NCBI RefSeq assembly: GCF_001984575.1
Contig: NZ_LZNS01000001.1
Span: 7,455,012 to 7,519,011, forward strand
Origin: Streptomyces sp. MP131-18
GTDB lineage: Bacteria; Actinomycetota; Actinomycetes; Streptomycetales; Streptomycetaceae
Length of the DNA stretch: 64,000 bases
Reading direction: 5' to 3'
The notes under the pieces were generated by a model, which was not told the origin of the DNA, ran no database searches, and saw only the letters and a list, made by a program, of their open reading frames with translations. The position numbers were made by a program, and so were the translations under genes. This document shows positions 16,220 to 24,877 of this stretch, one piece after another. Each line of letters starts with the position of its first letter. Position 1 is the stretch's first letter.

Positions 16220-17146
16220 GTGAAGGTCGGCGTGATCGGGCTCGGGGATATCGCCCACAAGGCATACCTGCCCGTGCTCACCACCCAGCCCGGTGTGCAG
16301 CCTCACCTGCACACCCGCACCCGCGCCACTCTGGACCGCACAGGAGACACCTACCGCCTGCCGGACGGCCAGCGCCACGACGACCTCGACTCGCTCATCG
16401 CCGCGGGGCCCGACGCGGCGTTCGTGCACGCCCCCACCGGCGACCACCCGTACCTCGTCACGCGGCTGCTCACCGCGGGCATACCGACCTACGTCGACAA
16501 GCCGCTGGCCCGGCACCTCGGCGACGCCCAGCGCATCGTCGAGCTCGCCGAGCGCCGCGGCGTGGGCCTGGCCGTGGGGTTCAACCGCAGGCACGCGCCC
16601 GCCTACGCGCACCTCGTCGAGCACCCGCGCGACCTCATCGTCATGCAGAAGCATCGCCGCGGGCTGCCGGAGGACCCCAGGGACATGGTGTACGACGACT
16701 TCATCCACGTCGTCGACACGCTGCGTTTCCTCGCGCCCGCCGCCATCGACCGGGTCGCCGTCAGCTGCCGGGTCGGCGGCGGGCTGCTGCACCACGTGGT
16801 GCTCCAGCTCTCCGGTGAGGGGTTCACCGCGGTCGGCACGATGAACCACAGGTCGGGATCGGCCGAGGAGATCGTCGAAGTATCGGGGCAGGACGCCAAG
16901 CGGGAGGTGCGCAACCTCGCGGAGATCATCGACCACAAGGGCCAGCCGAGCATCCGCCGCCGGGGCGACTGGGTGCCCGTGCCCCGGCAGCGTGGGATCG
17001 AGCAGGCCGCCGTCACGTTCCTCGACGCCGTGCGCGCGGGGCGCGCGATCAGCGCCCAGGACGCGCTGCGCACCCACGAGCTGTGCGAGCAGATCGTCCT
17101 CGCCGCGCTGGAGCAGGACGGGCGGCCGGCTACTGCTCCGAGGTGA
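16220..17146 (+). CDS. Gfo/Idh/MocA-family oxidoreductase
   Basis: 308 residues, GTG 16220 with CGAGGAGG (16205-16212). N-terminal Rossmann fold MKVGVIGLGDIAHKAYLPVL, then IPTYVDKPLARHL (catalytic Lys in the E/D-K-P motif), VGFNRRHAP, and the C-terminal beta-sheet domain with DDFIHVVDTLRFL holding the conserved His. These enzymes oxidise or reduce sugar-like compounds with NAD(P). Convergent with uppP, overlapping by 17 bp. Confidence 0.85.
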   Translation: MKVGVIGLGDIAHKAYLPVLTTQPGVQPHLHTRTRATLDRTGDTYRLPDGQRHDDLDSLIAAGPDAAFVHAPTGDHPYLVTRLLTAGIPTYVDKPLARHLGDAQRIVELAERRGVGLAVGFNRRHAPAYAHLVEHPRDLIVMQKHRRGLPEDPRDMVYDDFIHVVDTLRFLAPAAIDRVAVSCRVGGGLLHHVVLQLSGEGFTAVGTMNHRSGSAEEIVEVSGQDAKREVRNLAEIIDHKGQPSIRRRGDWVPVPRQRGIEQAAVTFLDAVRAGRAISAQDALRTHELCEQIVLAALEQDGRPATAPR

Positions 17147-18035
17147 TCTCCTCGCCGGTGCCGACGTCCTCACCGGCGTGCGGCTCGATGACCCCGAACC
17201 AGACCAGCGCCAGGATCACCGTCCCCACGACGATCCGGTACCAGACGAACGGCATGTAGCTGCGGGTGCTGATCCACCTCATGAACCACGCGATGATCGC
17301 GTAGCCCACGAAGAACGCCACCACCGTCGCGAAGATCGTCGGCCCCCAGGAGACGTGCGAGCCCTCCTCGCCGATCGAGGTCAGCTCGTAGGCGCCGGAG
17401 GCCAGCACCGCCGGGATGGCCAGCAGGAACGCGTACCGCGCCGCGGCTTCCCGCCGGTAGCCGAGGAACAGGCCGCCGGTGATCGTGGCCCCCGACCTGG
17501 ACACGCCGGGGACCAGCGCCATCGCCTGCGCCAGCCCGTACAGCAGGCCGTCCCTGACAGTCAGGTCCTCCAGGCCCTTGCGCGGCTTGACGGCGCGGTG
17601 CTTGCCGCCCGTCGCGTCCCGCATCGCGAACCGGTCGGCGACGCCGAGGATGATGCCGAGGACGATGAGGTTCACGGCGATCAGCCGCAGGTCGCGGAAC
17701 GGGCCGTCGATGGCGTCCTGAAGGGTCAGACCGAGTACGCCGATCGGAATGGAGCCGATGATCACCAGCCAGCCCATCCGCGCATCGGGATCGGAACGGA
17801 GGCTGCGGTCGACGAGGGACCGTGACCAGGCCGAGACGATCCGCACGATGTCCTTGCGGAAGTAGATGAGAACGGCCAGCTCGGTGCCGATCTGCGTCAC
17901 CGCGGTGAAGGCCGCGCCGGGGTCCTCCCAGTCGAACGCCACGGCCGTGAGCCGGAGATGTGCGCTGGACGAGATCGGCAGGAACTCCGTCAGACCCTGG
18001 ACAAGACCGAGAATCAGCGATTCGAACCAAGACAT
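17130..18035 (-). CDS. uppP: Undecaprenyl-diphosphatase (BacA/UppP)
   Basis: 301 residues, about eight membrane helices. Signature GLTEFLPISSSAHL at residues 15-28 and PGVSRSGAT near 178, the two active-site loops. Dephosphorylates undecaprenyl pyrophosphate to recycle the lipid carrier of cell-wall synthesis; also gives bacitracin tolerance. The C-terminal tail is acidic (EPHAGEDVGTGEEITSEQ). Starts ATG 18035; divergent from the EF-Tu gene. Confidence 0.95.
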   Translation of the reverse strand: MSWFESLILGLVQGLTEFLPISSSAHLRLTAVAFDWEDPGAAFTAVTQIGTELAVLIYFRKDIVRIVSAWSRSLVDRSLRSDPDARMGWLVIIGSIPIGVLGLTLQDAIDGPFRDLRLIAVNLIVLGIILGVADRFAMRDATGGKHRAVKPRKGLEDLTVRDGLLYGLAQAMALVPGVSRSGATITGGLFLGYRREAAARYAFLLAIPAVLASGAYELTSIGEEGSHVSWGPTIFATVVAFFVGYAIIAWFMRWISTRSYMPFVWYRIVVGTVILALVWFGVIEPHAGEDVGTGEEITSEQ

Positions 18036-18431
18036 GGACTCTGCGGCATCCCAGGGGAGAGTGTCGAGACGAGTGACGTGCGTGAAGCGAGATCACTCTA
18101 AGCCAGACGAGGGGGTGCCTCGAACCGCGGCCCCGGGAAAAGCATTCGACGCGGGACGAACGAGGCGCCATCATCATCCGCATGACCCGGCAGGCCGCCT
18201 TCCTCGCAGCGCCGTCCGCAGCAGCGGACGCGCCGAAGGCCGCCGTCTTCTTCGCGTTCTTCCCGGCAGTCGGCGCAGCAGCCGCAGCCGACGGCGCTCG
18301 ACGCTGACCCTTCCCGGATCGTTCCGCGGGCCCCGCAGGGGGAGGGTCGGCGGGAAACAGGGGTCCGTGTACCGGCCGTGCCCGTGGTGGTGGTGCCGGT
18401 ATCCCACCGCAGCAGCGAGGAAGACTCCGCC
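18036..18431. other. Divergent intergenic region uppP / tuf3
   Basis: 396 bp with no supported gene. It must hold the promoters of uppP (leftwards) and of the EF-Tu gene (rightwards). GAGGAAG at about 18416-18422 is the ribosome site of the EF-Tu start. I cannot assign clear -10/-35 boxes. Confidence 0.5.
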
Positions 18432-19607
18432 ATGCCCAAGCAGGCGTACGTGCGCACCAAGCCCCACCTCAACATCGGCACCATGGGGCACGTCGACCAC
18501 GGCAAGACCACCCTGACCGCCGCCATCACCAAGGTGCTCAGCGACCGCGGCAGCGGCGCGTTCGTCCCCTTCGACCGCATCGACCGGGCGCCCGAGGAGG
18601 CGGCCCGCGGCATCACCATCACCATCTCGCACGTCGAGTACGAGACGGCGACGCGGCATTACGCGCACGTGGACATGCCGGGCCACGCCGACTACGTCAA
18701 GAACATGGTGACGGGCGCCGCCCAGCTGGACGGCGCGATCCTCGTGGTCTCCGCCGTCGACGGCGTGATGCCGCAGACCGCCGAGCACGTGCTGCTGGCC
18801 CGCCAGGTCGGCGTCCGGCACGTCGTCGTCGCCCTCAACAAGGCCGACGCCGGGGACCCGGAGCTGACCGACCTGGTCGAGCTGGAGGTGCGGGAACTGC
18901 TGTCCTCGCACGGCTACCAGGGCGACGCCCTGCCGGTGATCCGCGTCTCGGGCCTCGGTGCGCTGAACGGCGAGCCCCGCTGGACCGCCGCCGTCGAGGC
19001 GCTGCTCGACGCCGTCGACACCTACGTGCCGGTGCCCGACCGTTACCTGGACGCGCCGTTCCTGCTGCCCGTGGAGAACGTGCTGACCATCACCGGCCGC
19101 GGCACTGTCGTCACCGGCGCCGTGGAACGCGGCACCGTGCACGTGGGCGACCGGGTGGAGGTGCTCGGCGCCGGTACGGAGACCGTGGTCACCGGGCTGG
19201 AGACGTTCGGCAAGCCGATGACCGAGGCCCAGGCGGGGGACAACGTGGCGCTGCTGCTGCGCGGCGTGCCGCGCGATGCCGTGCGCCGCGGGCACGTGGT
19301 GGCCCGGCCGGGCAGTGTCACGCCGCGCCGCGCGTTCACGGCCGAGGTGTACCTGCTGACCACGGCCGAGGGCGGCCGGCGCACCGGCGTCGTGTCCGGC
19401 TACCGGCCGCAGTTCTACATCAGGACCGCGGACGTGGTCGGTGACATCGACCTCGGCGCGGCCGGGCGCGCGCTCCCGGGCGAGAGCGTCACGATGACGG
19501 TCGGTCTCGGCCACCCGGTGCCGCTCGAACCTGGGCTCGGTTTCGCGATCCGCGAGGGCGGGCGCACCGTGGGCGCGGGCACCGTGACGGCGGTTGCCGA
19601 CGCCTGA
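18432..19607 (+). CDS. tuf3: Divergent elongation factor Tu (EF-Tu3 type)
   Basis: 391 residues. GTPase motifs GHVDHGKTT (19-27), GITITISHVEYET (switch I), DMPGHADYVKNM (switch II; housekeeping EF-Tu has DCPGH), NKAD. Domains II and III follow. It stands alone, not with rpsL-rpsG-fusA, and has many substitutions (for example TTAEGGRRTGVVSGYRPQFY), so it is the accessory tuf3 known in streptomycetes rather than the main tuf1. As I recall tuf3 has been linked to stringent conditions. It is closed by a strong terminator. Confidence 0.85.
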   Translation: MPKQAYVRTKPHLNIGTMGHVDHGKTTLTAAITKVLSDRGSGAFVPFDRIDRAPEEAARGITITISHVEYETATRHYAHVDMPGHADYVKNMVTGAAQLDGAILVVSAVDGVMPQTAEHVLLARQVGVRHVVVALNKADAGDPELTDLVELEVRELLSSHGYQGDALPVIRVSGLGALNGEPRWTAAVEALLDAVDTYVPVPDRYLDAPFLLPVENVLTITGRGTVVTGAVERGTVHVGDRVEVLGAGTETVVTGLETFGKPMTEAQAGDNVALLLRGVPRDAVRRGHVVARPGSVTPRRAFTAEVYLLTTAEGGRRTGVVSGYRPQFYIRTADVVGDIDLGAAGRALPGESVTMTVGLGHPVPLEPGLGFAIREGGRTVGAGTVTAVADA

Positions 19608-19620
19608 ACCCACGCGTCCC

Positions 19621-19657
19621 GCCCCGCCCCGTCCCGCCGTGCGGGACGGGGCGGGGC
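19621..19657 (+). terminator. Strong hairpin terminator after tuf3
   Basis: Perfect 17-bp stem: GCCCCGCCCCGTCCCGC (19621-19637), CGT loop, and its exact complement 19641-19657. There is no T-run, as is common for streptomycete terminators. It isolates tuf3 from the next gene, whose GTG is 24 bp downstream. Confidence 0.8.
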
Positions 19658-19680
19658 CGCGACCGGGTGACAATGGAGCC

Positions 19681-20526
19681 GTGAACCAGCTGCTGCCGGT
19701 GACCCGGACCACCGACCTCGGTACCGCGCGTCTGCTGCCCGACCTCGACCGCGAGGGCGCCTGGCTGCTCACGGTCGACGACGCGCCCCAGTCCTACCTG
19801 GACCCGGCCGATCCCACGCACCTGGAGTTCGAGTACACGCGCCGCCTCGCCGACGTGGTGGACACCGCGGCCGGTCCCGGCCGGCCGCTGGACGTCCTGC
19901 ACCTGGGCGGCGGCGCCCTCACGCTGCCCCGCTGGGTCGCGGCCGTCAGGCCCGGTTCGCGCCAGCGGGTGGCCGAGGCGGACCGCGGGCTCGCCGAGCT
20001 GATCGCCGACCGGTTCCCGCTGCCCGCGGGCTGCGGTATCGAGGTCGAGGTCACGGATGCCAGGGCGGCGGTGTCCGCGGCGCCGCCGGGTGGCGCGGAC
20101 GTCGTCGTGGGCGACGTGTTCAGCGGCACGCGCATCCCCGCGCACGTGACCACCACCGGGTACGCCGGTGCCGTCGCCCGTGCGCTGCGGCCGGGCGGGA
20201 TCTACGTGGCCAACCTCGCGGACGCCGCGCCGTTCGTCTTCCTGAGGTCCCAGCTCGCCACGTTCGCACAGGACTTCGGTCGGCTGTGCGTGCTGGCCGA
20301 GCCGGCGGTGCTGCGTGGTCGGCGCTTCGGGAACGTGGTGCTCGCCGCCTCCGACGCCCCGCTGGACGTGGCCCGCATGGCCCGCCGCGCGGCGGCGGAC
20401 CCCTTCCCCGCGCGGGTGCTGCACGGCGACGCGCTCGCCGCGCTGCTCGCGGGCGCCGCCCCGGTGGCGGACGGCGCCGCGGTGCCCTCGCCCAGGCCGC
20501 CCTCCGGCGCGTTCACCGTGGGCTGA
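19681..20526 (+). CDS. Spermidine-synthase-like methyltransferase-fold protein
   Basis: 281 residues from GTG 19681. Rossmann-like core: PLDVLHLGGGALTLPRWVAA (glycine loop), EADRGLAELIADRFPL, GADVVVGDVFSGTRIPAHVT, AVARALRPGGIYVANLADAA. This is the spermidine synthase fold without the usual catalytic Asp-Tyr set, so it is probably not a polyamine synthase; such proteins are widespread and unassigned in actinomycetes. No membrane segment. Confidence 0.75.
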   Translation: MNQLLPVTRTTDLGTARLLPDLDREGAWLLTVDDAPQSYLDPADPTHLEFEYTRRLADVVDTAAGPGRPLDVLHLGGGALTLPRWVAAVRPGSRQRVAEADRGLAELIADRFPLPAGCGIEVEVTDARAAVSAAPPGGADVVVGDVFSGTRIPAHVTTTGYAGAVARALRPGGIYVANLADAAPFVFLRSQLATFAQDFGRLCVLAEPAVLRGRRFGNVVLAASDAPLDVARMARRAAADPFPARVLHGDALAALLAGAAPVADGAAVPSPRPPSGAFTVG

Positions 20527-20535
20527 CGGCCGGGG

Positions 20536-21678
20536 TCAGGCGTTGGACCCCTCCTCGGGGTAGGGGCGCAGGCTGTTCATGATCTGCTCGACCGTCTCGT
20601 CGTCCAGCTCCTCCGGGTAGCCGGTGTCCATGACCAGCACCCACGTCGCCAGGTCGTTGTTGAGGTCCAGGTAGGAGACGGCGACGACCTTGCCGTCCCA
20701 GGTCCCGCACTCGTTCTCCGGGTCCTCGGGGACGTCCGTGATGGTGGCGGTGGCCGTGTGGCCGACGATGCCGTGCTCGCTCTCGAACGGCTCGGCGTCG
20801 GTGACCTGGAGGTTGCCCTGCCGCTCCTGGTCGTAGGCGGCCAGGGCCCAGCTGCCCGCCTCGTTGCGCACGGCCTCCTCGGTGCCCGTCGCGCCCTGCC
20901 CGCCCTTGGTGCCCGCCACCGCGCGCCAGCTGACGCCGGTCTCGGACTCGGCACACCAGTCCTCCAGGTAGGTGGAGGGTGCGGACATGGAGATGACCGG
21001 GTCGCCGAAGGACAGTTCGTCCTCGGCCTCCTCGTCGTCGTTCGTGGTGTCCTCGTAGCCGACCATCAGGCTTTCCGCGCCGACCGTCCAGTCGTCCGGC
21101 GGCACGTCGAACGCGTTGTGGCGGTTCTCTATCGTCTGCACCTGCCAGTCGGGCGCCACGACCGGGTCCGGGACCTGGAGCACACCCTGGCGGGGGTCGT
21201 CCGGGTCGGGACGGTCCTGCTCGGGCTCCTCGGTCTCCCCGGATTCCCCGGTCTCCTCCGCGGAGGGGGAGGCCCCGCCGTCGCCGCCCGCGTTCGCCTC
21301 CTTGTCGTCCTCCCCGCCGAGCACGACGACACCGGTGACCACCGCCGCGGCCACGACCGCCGTCGCGACGGCGACCGCGATGGCCGTCCTGCCGCGCCGC
21401 CCGCCGCCCCCGCCGTCCGGTGTCAGCCGGGTCCCGCCGCCGTCCGTGGCCGACGGTGCGATCGGACCCGGTTGCTGCCACTGCCCGGTCGCCTGCTGCC
21501 CCGGGTACTGCGGGCCCGCGGGCGGCCGGCCGACGGGCGGCTGCCCCGTGGGCTGCTGCCACTGCCCACCCGCCTGCTGGTCCTGGTACGGGTTGGACTG
21601 CTGGTAACCCGGCTGCTGGTACGGGTTCGACCACTGGGAGGAAGGCTCGCCCCCCGGCTGTTGTTCTCCTGGCCTCAT
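20536..21678 (-). CDS. Membrane-anchored protein with Pro/Gln-rich cytoplasmic tail
   Basis: 380 residues from ATG 21678 (a start at 21717 is possible but adds nothing). Residues 1-90 are low-complexity Gln/Pro/Tyr/Gly (NPYQQPGYQQSNPYQ), then Arg-rich RGRT and one transmembrane helix (AIAVAVATAVVAAAVVTGVV), an acidic linker, and an extracytoplasmic domain of about 230 residues with Cys near SEDWC and NECGTW. The layout is common in streptomycete surface proteins of unknown role. Convergent with the spermidine-synthase-like gene. Confidence 0.75.
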   Translation of the reverse strand: MRPGEQQPGGEPSSQWSNPYQQPGYQQSNPYQDQQAGGQWQQPTGQPPVGRPPAGPQYPGQQATGQWQQPGPIAPSATDGGGTRLTPDGGGGGRRGRTAIAVAVATAVVAAAVVTGVVVLGGEDDKEANAGGDGGASPSAEETGESGETEEPEQDRPDPDDPRQGVLQVPDPVVAPDWQVQTIENRHNAFDVPPDDWTVGAESLMVGYEDTTNDDEEAEDELSFGDPVISMSAPSTYLEDWCAESETGVSWRAVAGTKGGQGATGTEEAVRNEAGSWALAAYDQERQGNLQVTDAEPFESEHGIVGHTATATITDVPEDPENECGTWDGKVVAVSYLDLNNDLATWVLVMDTGYPEELDDETVEQIMNSLRPYPEEGSNA

Positions 21679-21748
21679 GGGCGTCGACCCTAAGGCCGCC
21701 GCATGCTTCTCAACCATTCAGGAGCCGCTTTTGCTACGGACCTGCGAC

Positions 21749-21762
21749 TTACCCGTTGGTAA
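21749..21762. promoter_or_regulatory. TTACC-N4-GGTAA operator-like dyad
   Basis: TTACC CGTT GGTAA, a perfect inverted repeat 9 bp ahead of the thioesterase ATG (21772). Matches the dyad upstream of fabG (12331-12344). Its position would block transcription of the thioesterase gene. Confidence 0.5.
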
Positions 21763-21771
21763 CATGTGGCC

Positions 21772-22227
21772 ATGAGCGAAGAAACCACCGCGTCCATAGG
21801 CGACGCGCTCACCGCCACGGTGCCGATGGTGCGCACCCTCGGCCTGGAGTTCCTCCACACCGACGCGGAACGTGCCGTCGTGCGGCTGCCCGACCGGCCC
21901 GAGTACCGCAACCATGTCGGCGGTCCGCACGCCGGGGCGATGTTCACGCTCGCGGAGTCGGCCAGCGGTGCGGTCGTCCTCGGCGCGTTCGGCGCCGAGT
22001 TGTCGCGGGCCGTGCCGCTCGCCGTCCGTGCCGAGATCCACTACAAGAAGCTGGCCCGCGGTCCTGTCACCGCCACCGCGGTCCTCGGCCGCCCGGTCGC
22101 CGACGTCGTCGCGGACCTGGACGCCGGGCAGCGCCCCGAGTTCCCCGTGCGCGTCACCCTCACCCGTACCGACGAGGCGGTCACCGGCGAGATGACGGTG
22201 GTGTGGACCCTGCGGCCCAACGACTGA
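21772..22227 (+). CDS. Hotdog-fold thioesterase-like protein (DUF4442/PaaI type)
   Basis: 151 residues. YRNHVGGPHAGAMFTLAESASGAVV is the hotdog helix with HxGA; then EIHYKKLARGPVTATAVL strands. These proteins hydrolyse acyl-CoA or acyl-ACP thioesters; the substrate is unknown. ATG 21772 chosen over GTG 21766. No strong ribosome site, so it may be read from a short leader next to the dyad at 21749. Confidence 0.8.
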   Translation: MSEETTASIGDALTATVPMVRTLGLEFLHTDAERAVVRLPDRPEYRNHVGGPHAGAMFTLAESASGAVVLGAFGAELSRAVPLAVRAEIHYKKLARGPVTATAVLGRPVADVVADLDAGQRPEFPVRVTLTRTDEAVTGEMTVVWTLRPND

Positions 22228-22250
22228 AGCAGCCCGGCGCTCGCGGGACT

Positions 22251-23135
22251 TCAGCCGGAGGCGAGCAGCAGCGTCCCGGCCATGGCGAGACCCGCACCCG
22301 CCGCCTGGACCGCCCGCAGCCGCTCCCTGAGCATGCCGCGGGCGGCCAGCGCCGTGACGACCGGGTAGAGCGAGGCGAGCACGGCGGCGACCGTGACCGG
22401 GCCGATCCGGGTGGCCAGGGCGTACGTGGCGTTCGCCGCGACGTCCGCGAGGCCGACGAACGTCAGGGCGGGCAGCGCCGCGGCCAGCGCCTGCGGGCCG
22501 CCCGCCGGCAGCGCCGCGGCGAACCGGCCGCCCGCCCGCTCCCGGTCCCTGCGCGCCGCCGCGTACAGGGCCGCGCCGCCGACCGCGACGTTGCACACGC
22601 GTTGCACGAACAGCGCGAGGAACAGCCCGTTCACGGTCGTGGACGCCTCGGCGATCAGGGCCAGGACCGCGCCGAACCCGAGGGCGGCGAACATGGTGTG
22701 ACTCAGCGTCCGCCGCTGCACCGGCGCCCCCCTCAGCTGCGGCCCGCCGGCCAGCACGATCCCGGCGAAGGCGACGAGGATGCCGGTGTACTGCACGGCG
22801 CCCGGCCGTTCGCCCATGACCAGGGCGACGCCGATCGGCACCGCGACGGCGGTGGCGACCAGCGGGGAGACGACGCCCATCGGGCCGAGGGCGAGCGCCC
22901 GGTAGAAGCAGAGCATCGCGATCGGGCCGACCACGCCCGCCGCCACGGCGAACCACAGCCGTTCGCCCGCCTCGCTCCACGCGCCGGTGGCCACGACGAC
23001 GACGCCGAGCACCGCGGCGGCCAGCAGCTGCGAGACGAGGACCACGGTCAGCGCGGGCATGCGCCGGGTCAGGAGGCCGCCGCCGAAGTCGGCGAGCCCC
23101 CACATCAGGCTGGTGGCCAGGGCCAGGGCAACCAT
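22251..23135 (-). CDS. EamA/DMT-family transporter
   Basis: 294 residues from ATG 23135 (GAGGTG 9 bases upstream; the frame also has an ATG at 23147). Ten hydrophobic helices in two EamA repeats: ALALATSLMWGLADFGGGLL near the start, PIAMLCFYRALALGPMGVVS PL, LADVAANATYALATRIGPVT VAAVL in the second half. Drug/metabolite exporter family, substrate unknown. Divergent from an XRE-cupin regulator that probably controls it. Confidence 0.85.
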   Translation of the reverse strand: MVALALATSLMWGLADFGGGLLTRRMPALTVVLVSQLLAAAVLGVVVVATGAWSEAGERLWFAVAAGVVGPIAMLCFYRALALGPMGVVSPLVATAVAVPIGVALVMGERPGAVQYTGILVAFAGIVLAGGPQLRGAPVQRRTLSHTMFAALGFGAVLALIAEASTTVNGLFLALFVQRVCNVAVGGAALYAAARRDRERAGGRFAAALPAGGPQALAAALPALTFVGLADVAANATYALATRIGPVTVAAVLASLYPVVTALAARGMLRERLRAVQAAGAGLAMAGTLLLASG

Positions 23136-23184
23136 GTGGCGATGCACCTCGCAAGGTCGTCGGTACAGTGTGATGAACGATTGG

Positions 23185-23215
23185 GTCCACCGCAGAGTAG
23201 TGCACTCTGGTGGAC
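23185..23215. promoter_or_regulatory. Inverted repeat between exporter and XRE-cupin regulator
   Basis: GTCCAC-CG-CAGAGT (23185-23198), 5-base spacer, ACTCTG-GTGGAC (23204-23215): a long dyad with a 2-base bulge. It lies in the divergent gap and is the natural operator for the XRE regulator. Confidence 0.55.
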
Positions 23216-23260
23216 TGCGCGTACAAAATAATGACGCAGATGTGCAGGAGACGGCACCCC

Positions 23261-23833
23261 GTGACGGACCTCGACGAGTTCACCCAGTCCCTTGCCCGGA
23301 ATCTGCGGCGACTGCGCGCCGAGCGCGGCCTGACGCTCGACGCGCTGGCGGCCCGTGCCGGGATCAGCCGCGGCATGCTGATCCAGATGGAACAGGCCAG
23401 GACCAATCCCAGCGTCGGCACCGTCGTGAAGGTCGGCGACGCCCTCGGCGTCAGCATCTCCGCGCTGCTCGACTTCGACCGCGGCCCCGCAGTGCGCCTC
23501 GTACCGGCCGGGCAGGCCGTGCGGCTGTGGTCCACGGAGGCGGGCAGCCGGGGCACGCTCCTGGTCGGCACCGAGGCGCCCGGGCCGCTGGAGCTGTGGC
23601 ACTGGCGGCTGATGCCGGGGGAGGGGCATGCCTCGGACCCGCATCCCCCCGGCACGTCCGAGCTGGTGCACGTCACCGCGGGCGAGTTGACCCTCCAGGT
23701 GGACGGCGCCGACCACCCGGTCCCCGCCGGCACGTCCGCCGCGTTCGAGTCCCACGTGCCCCACGGCTACCGGAACGACGGGACGGAGCCCGTCGAACTC
23801 ACCATGGCGGTCGCGGTCCCCGCGCCGCGCTGA
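23261..23833 (+). CDS. XRE-family regulator with C-terminal cupin domain
   Basis: 190 residues from GTG 23261 (AGGAG at 23246-23250). HTH: NLRRLRAERGLTLDALAARA then GISRGMLIQMEQARTNPSVG; cupin sensor about residues 115-185 (ELWHWRLMPGEGHASDPHPP and VPHGYRNDG). Members of this MerR-unrelated HTH/cupin group sense amino acids or polyamines and control a divergent transporter, which fits the EamA gene here. Confidence 0.85.
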   Translation: MTDLDEFTQSLARNLRRLRAERGLTLDALAARAGISRGMLIQMEQARTNPSVGTVVKVGDALGVSISALLDFDRGPAVRLVPAGQAVRLWSTEAGSRGTLLVGTEAPGPLELWHWRLMPGEGHASDPHPPGTSELVHVTAGELTLQVDGADHPVPAGTSAAFESHVPHGYRNDGTEPVELTMAVAVPAPR

Positions 23834-23861
23834 GTCGGGCGCCGCTGGTACGGTGCGCCGC

Positions 23862-24416
23862 ATGCAGGCACCCTTCGGCGACTTCGACGACGTCCGCCCG
23901 GCCGCGGAAGCGGTCGATTTGATGTGCGGGCCGGTCGCGGCTGCCGTGTCGGCCTGGCGCGGGTCCGTGTCCGTGGACCAGTTCGTCCACGTGGACACCG
24001 CCGCGGAGAAGGCCGACACCGCGGATTTCATCGCGGCGTACGGGGCGGACCTGGCGGCCGTTTCGGCCAACTGCGTTGTCGTCGCGGGCCGGCGCGCCGG
24101 TGAGACCAGGCTCGCCGCCTGCGTGGTGCCCGCCGGGCTGCGGCTCGACGTCAACGGCGCGGTGCGCCGTCATCTCGGCGTCCGCAAGGCGTCGTTCGCG
24201 CCGCGGGAGACCGTGGTGGACGAGACGGGGATGGAGTACGGCGGGATCACGCCGCTCGGACTCCCCGCAGGCTGGCCGGTGTTGCTCGATCCCGCCGTGG
24301 TCGGACTGCCGCACGTGCTGCTGGGCAGCGGTACGCGGCGCGGGAAGCTGATCCTGCCGGGCAAGGCGCTCCTCGATCTGCCGGGCGCCGAGGTCGTGCC
24401 GGGTCTCGGCCGCTGA
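23862..24416 (+). CDS. YbaK/EbsC-type aminoacyl-tRNA deacylase-like protein
   Basis: 184 residues from ATG 23862. Core CVVVAGRRAGETRLAACVVP, ASFAPRETVVDETGMEYGGI TPLGLP is the YbaK fold with its conserved T-G-x-x-x-G-G loop. Such proteins hydrolyse mischarged tRNAs in trans. Here the N-terminus (PFGDFDDVRPAAEAVDLM) is longer than in YbaK. 24417-24598 holds no gene; it should contain the promoter of the peptide gene. Confidence 0.8.
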   Translation: MQAPFGDFDDVRPAAEAVDLMCGPVAAAVSAWRGSVSVDQFVHVDTAAEKADTADFIAAYGADLAAVSANCVVVAGRRAGETRLAACVVPAGLRLDVNGAVRRHLGVRKASFAPRETVVDETGMEYGGITPLGLPAGWPVLLDPAVVGLPHVLLGSGTRRGKLILPGKALLDLPGAEVVPGLGR

Positions 24417-24610
24417 GGCCGCACGGCCCGCCCCCGCCGACCCTTCCGCGGCGCGGCGCCCGAGGGGCCGCATATCGCCCGACTCGCCGGGCCGACCGGC
24501 CCGGTTGCCTCCTGCCCAAAGCCTAAAATGCGACATATCGGACCATAAGGTAGCGTCTCATTACGTTGGCACCGCTACCCCAGCGGATCGGCTGATATAA
24601 GGAGGCATTG

Positions 24611-24796
24611 ATGCTCGCTCAGAAGACCACGCCGTTCATCGCGAACCCCACCGAAGAGGCTGCCGTCCACGCCCTGATGGTCGAGCAGGAAGCGCCGCTC
24701 AGCGACGCCCCGCTCTACTCGCCCGAGGCCGTCGGCGTGCTTCTCCTGCTGCTCCTCCTGTCGCCGAAGACTCCTTCGGAGCCGGGGGACAAGTGA
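24611..24796 (+). CDS. Small peptide with a Leu7 run, possible RiPP-like precursor
   Basis: 61 residues, ATG 24611 with an excellent AAGGAGG (24599-24605). It has a polar, acidic first part (TPFIANPTEEAAVHALMVEQ), then a proline-flanked hydrophobic run PEAVGVLLLLLLLSP and a short charged tail ending GDK. No Cys and few Ser/Thr, so it is not a lanthipeptide-type core. The Leu7 stretch is too short for a normal membrane helix alone but VGVLLLLLLL could be membrane-active. It heads a run of unknown helical proteins and a serine hydrolase. I recognise no family. Confidence 0.55.
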   Translation: MLAQKTTPFIANPTEEAAVHALMVEQEAPLSDAPLYSPEAVGVLLLLLLLSPKTPSEPGDK

Positions 24797-24799
24797 ACC

Positions 24800-24877
24800 G
24801 TGAACGAGTCGGCATCGGCCGCCCGCCGCACGCCGGTCCTGACCCATCGGTGGAGCGCCACTGATGCGTCCTGCTGA
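24800..24877 (+). CDS. Possible 25-residue ORF overlapping the next gene
   Basis: GTG 24800 to TGA 24877 gives VNESASAARRTPVLTHRWSA followed by TDASC. A second short frame, GTG 24793 to TGA 24864, overlaps it and ends exactly at the next gene's ATG. Either may be translated through the GGAGCCGGGGG site at about 24778-24788, perhaps only to couple translation. No homology recognised; weak. Confidence 0.25.
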   Translation: MNESASAARRTPVLTHRWSATDASC

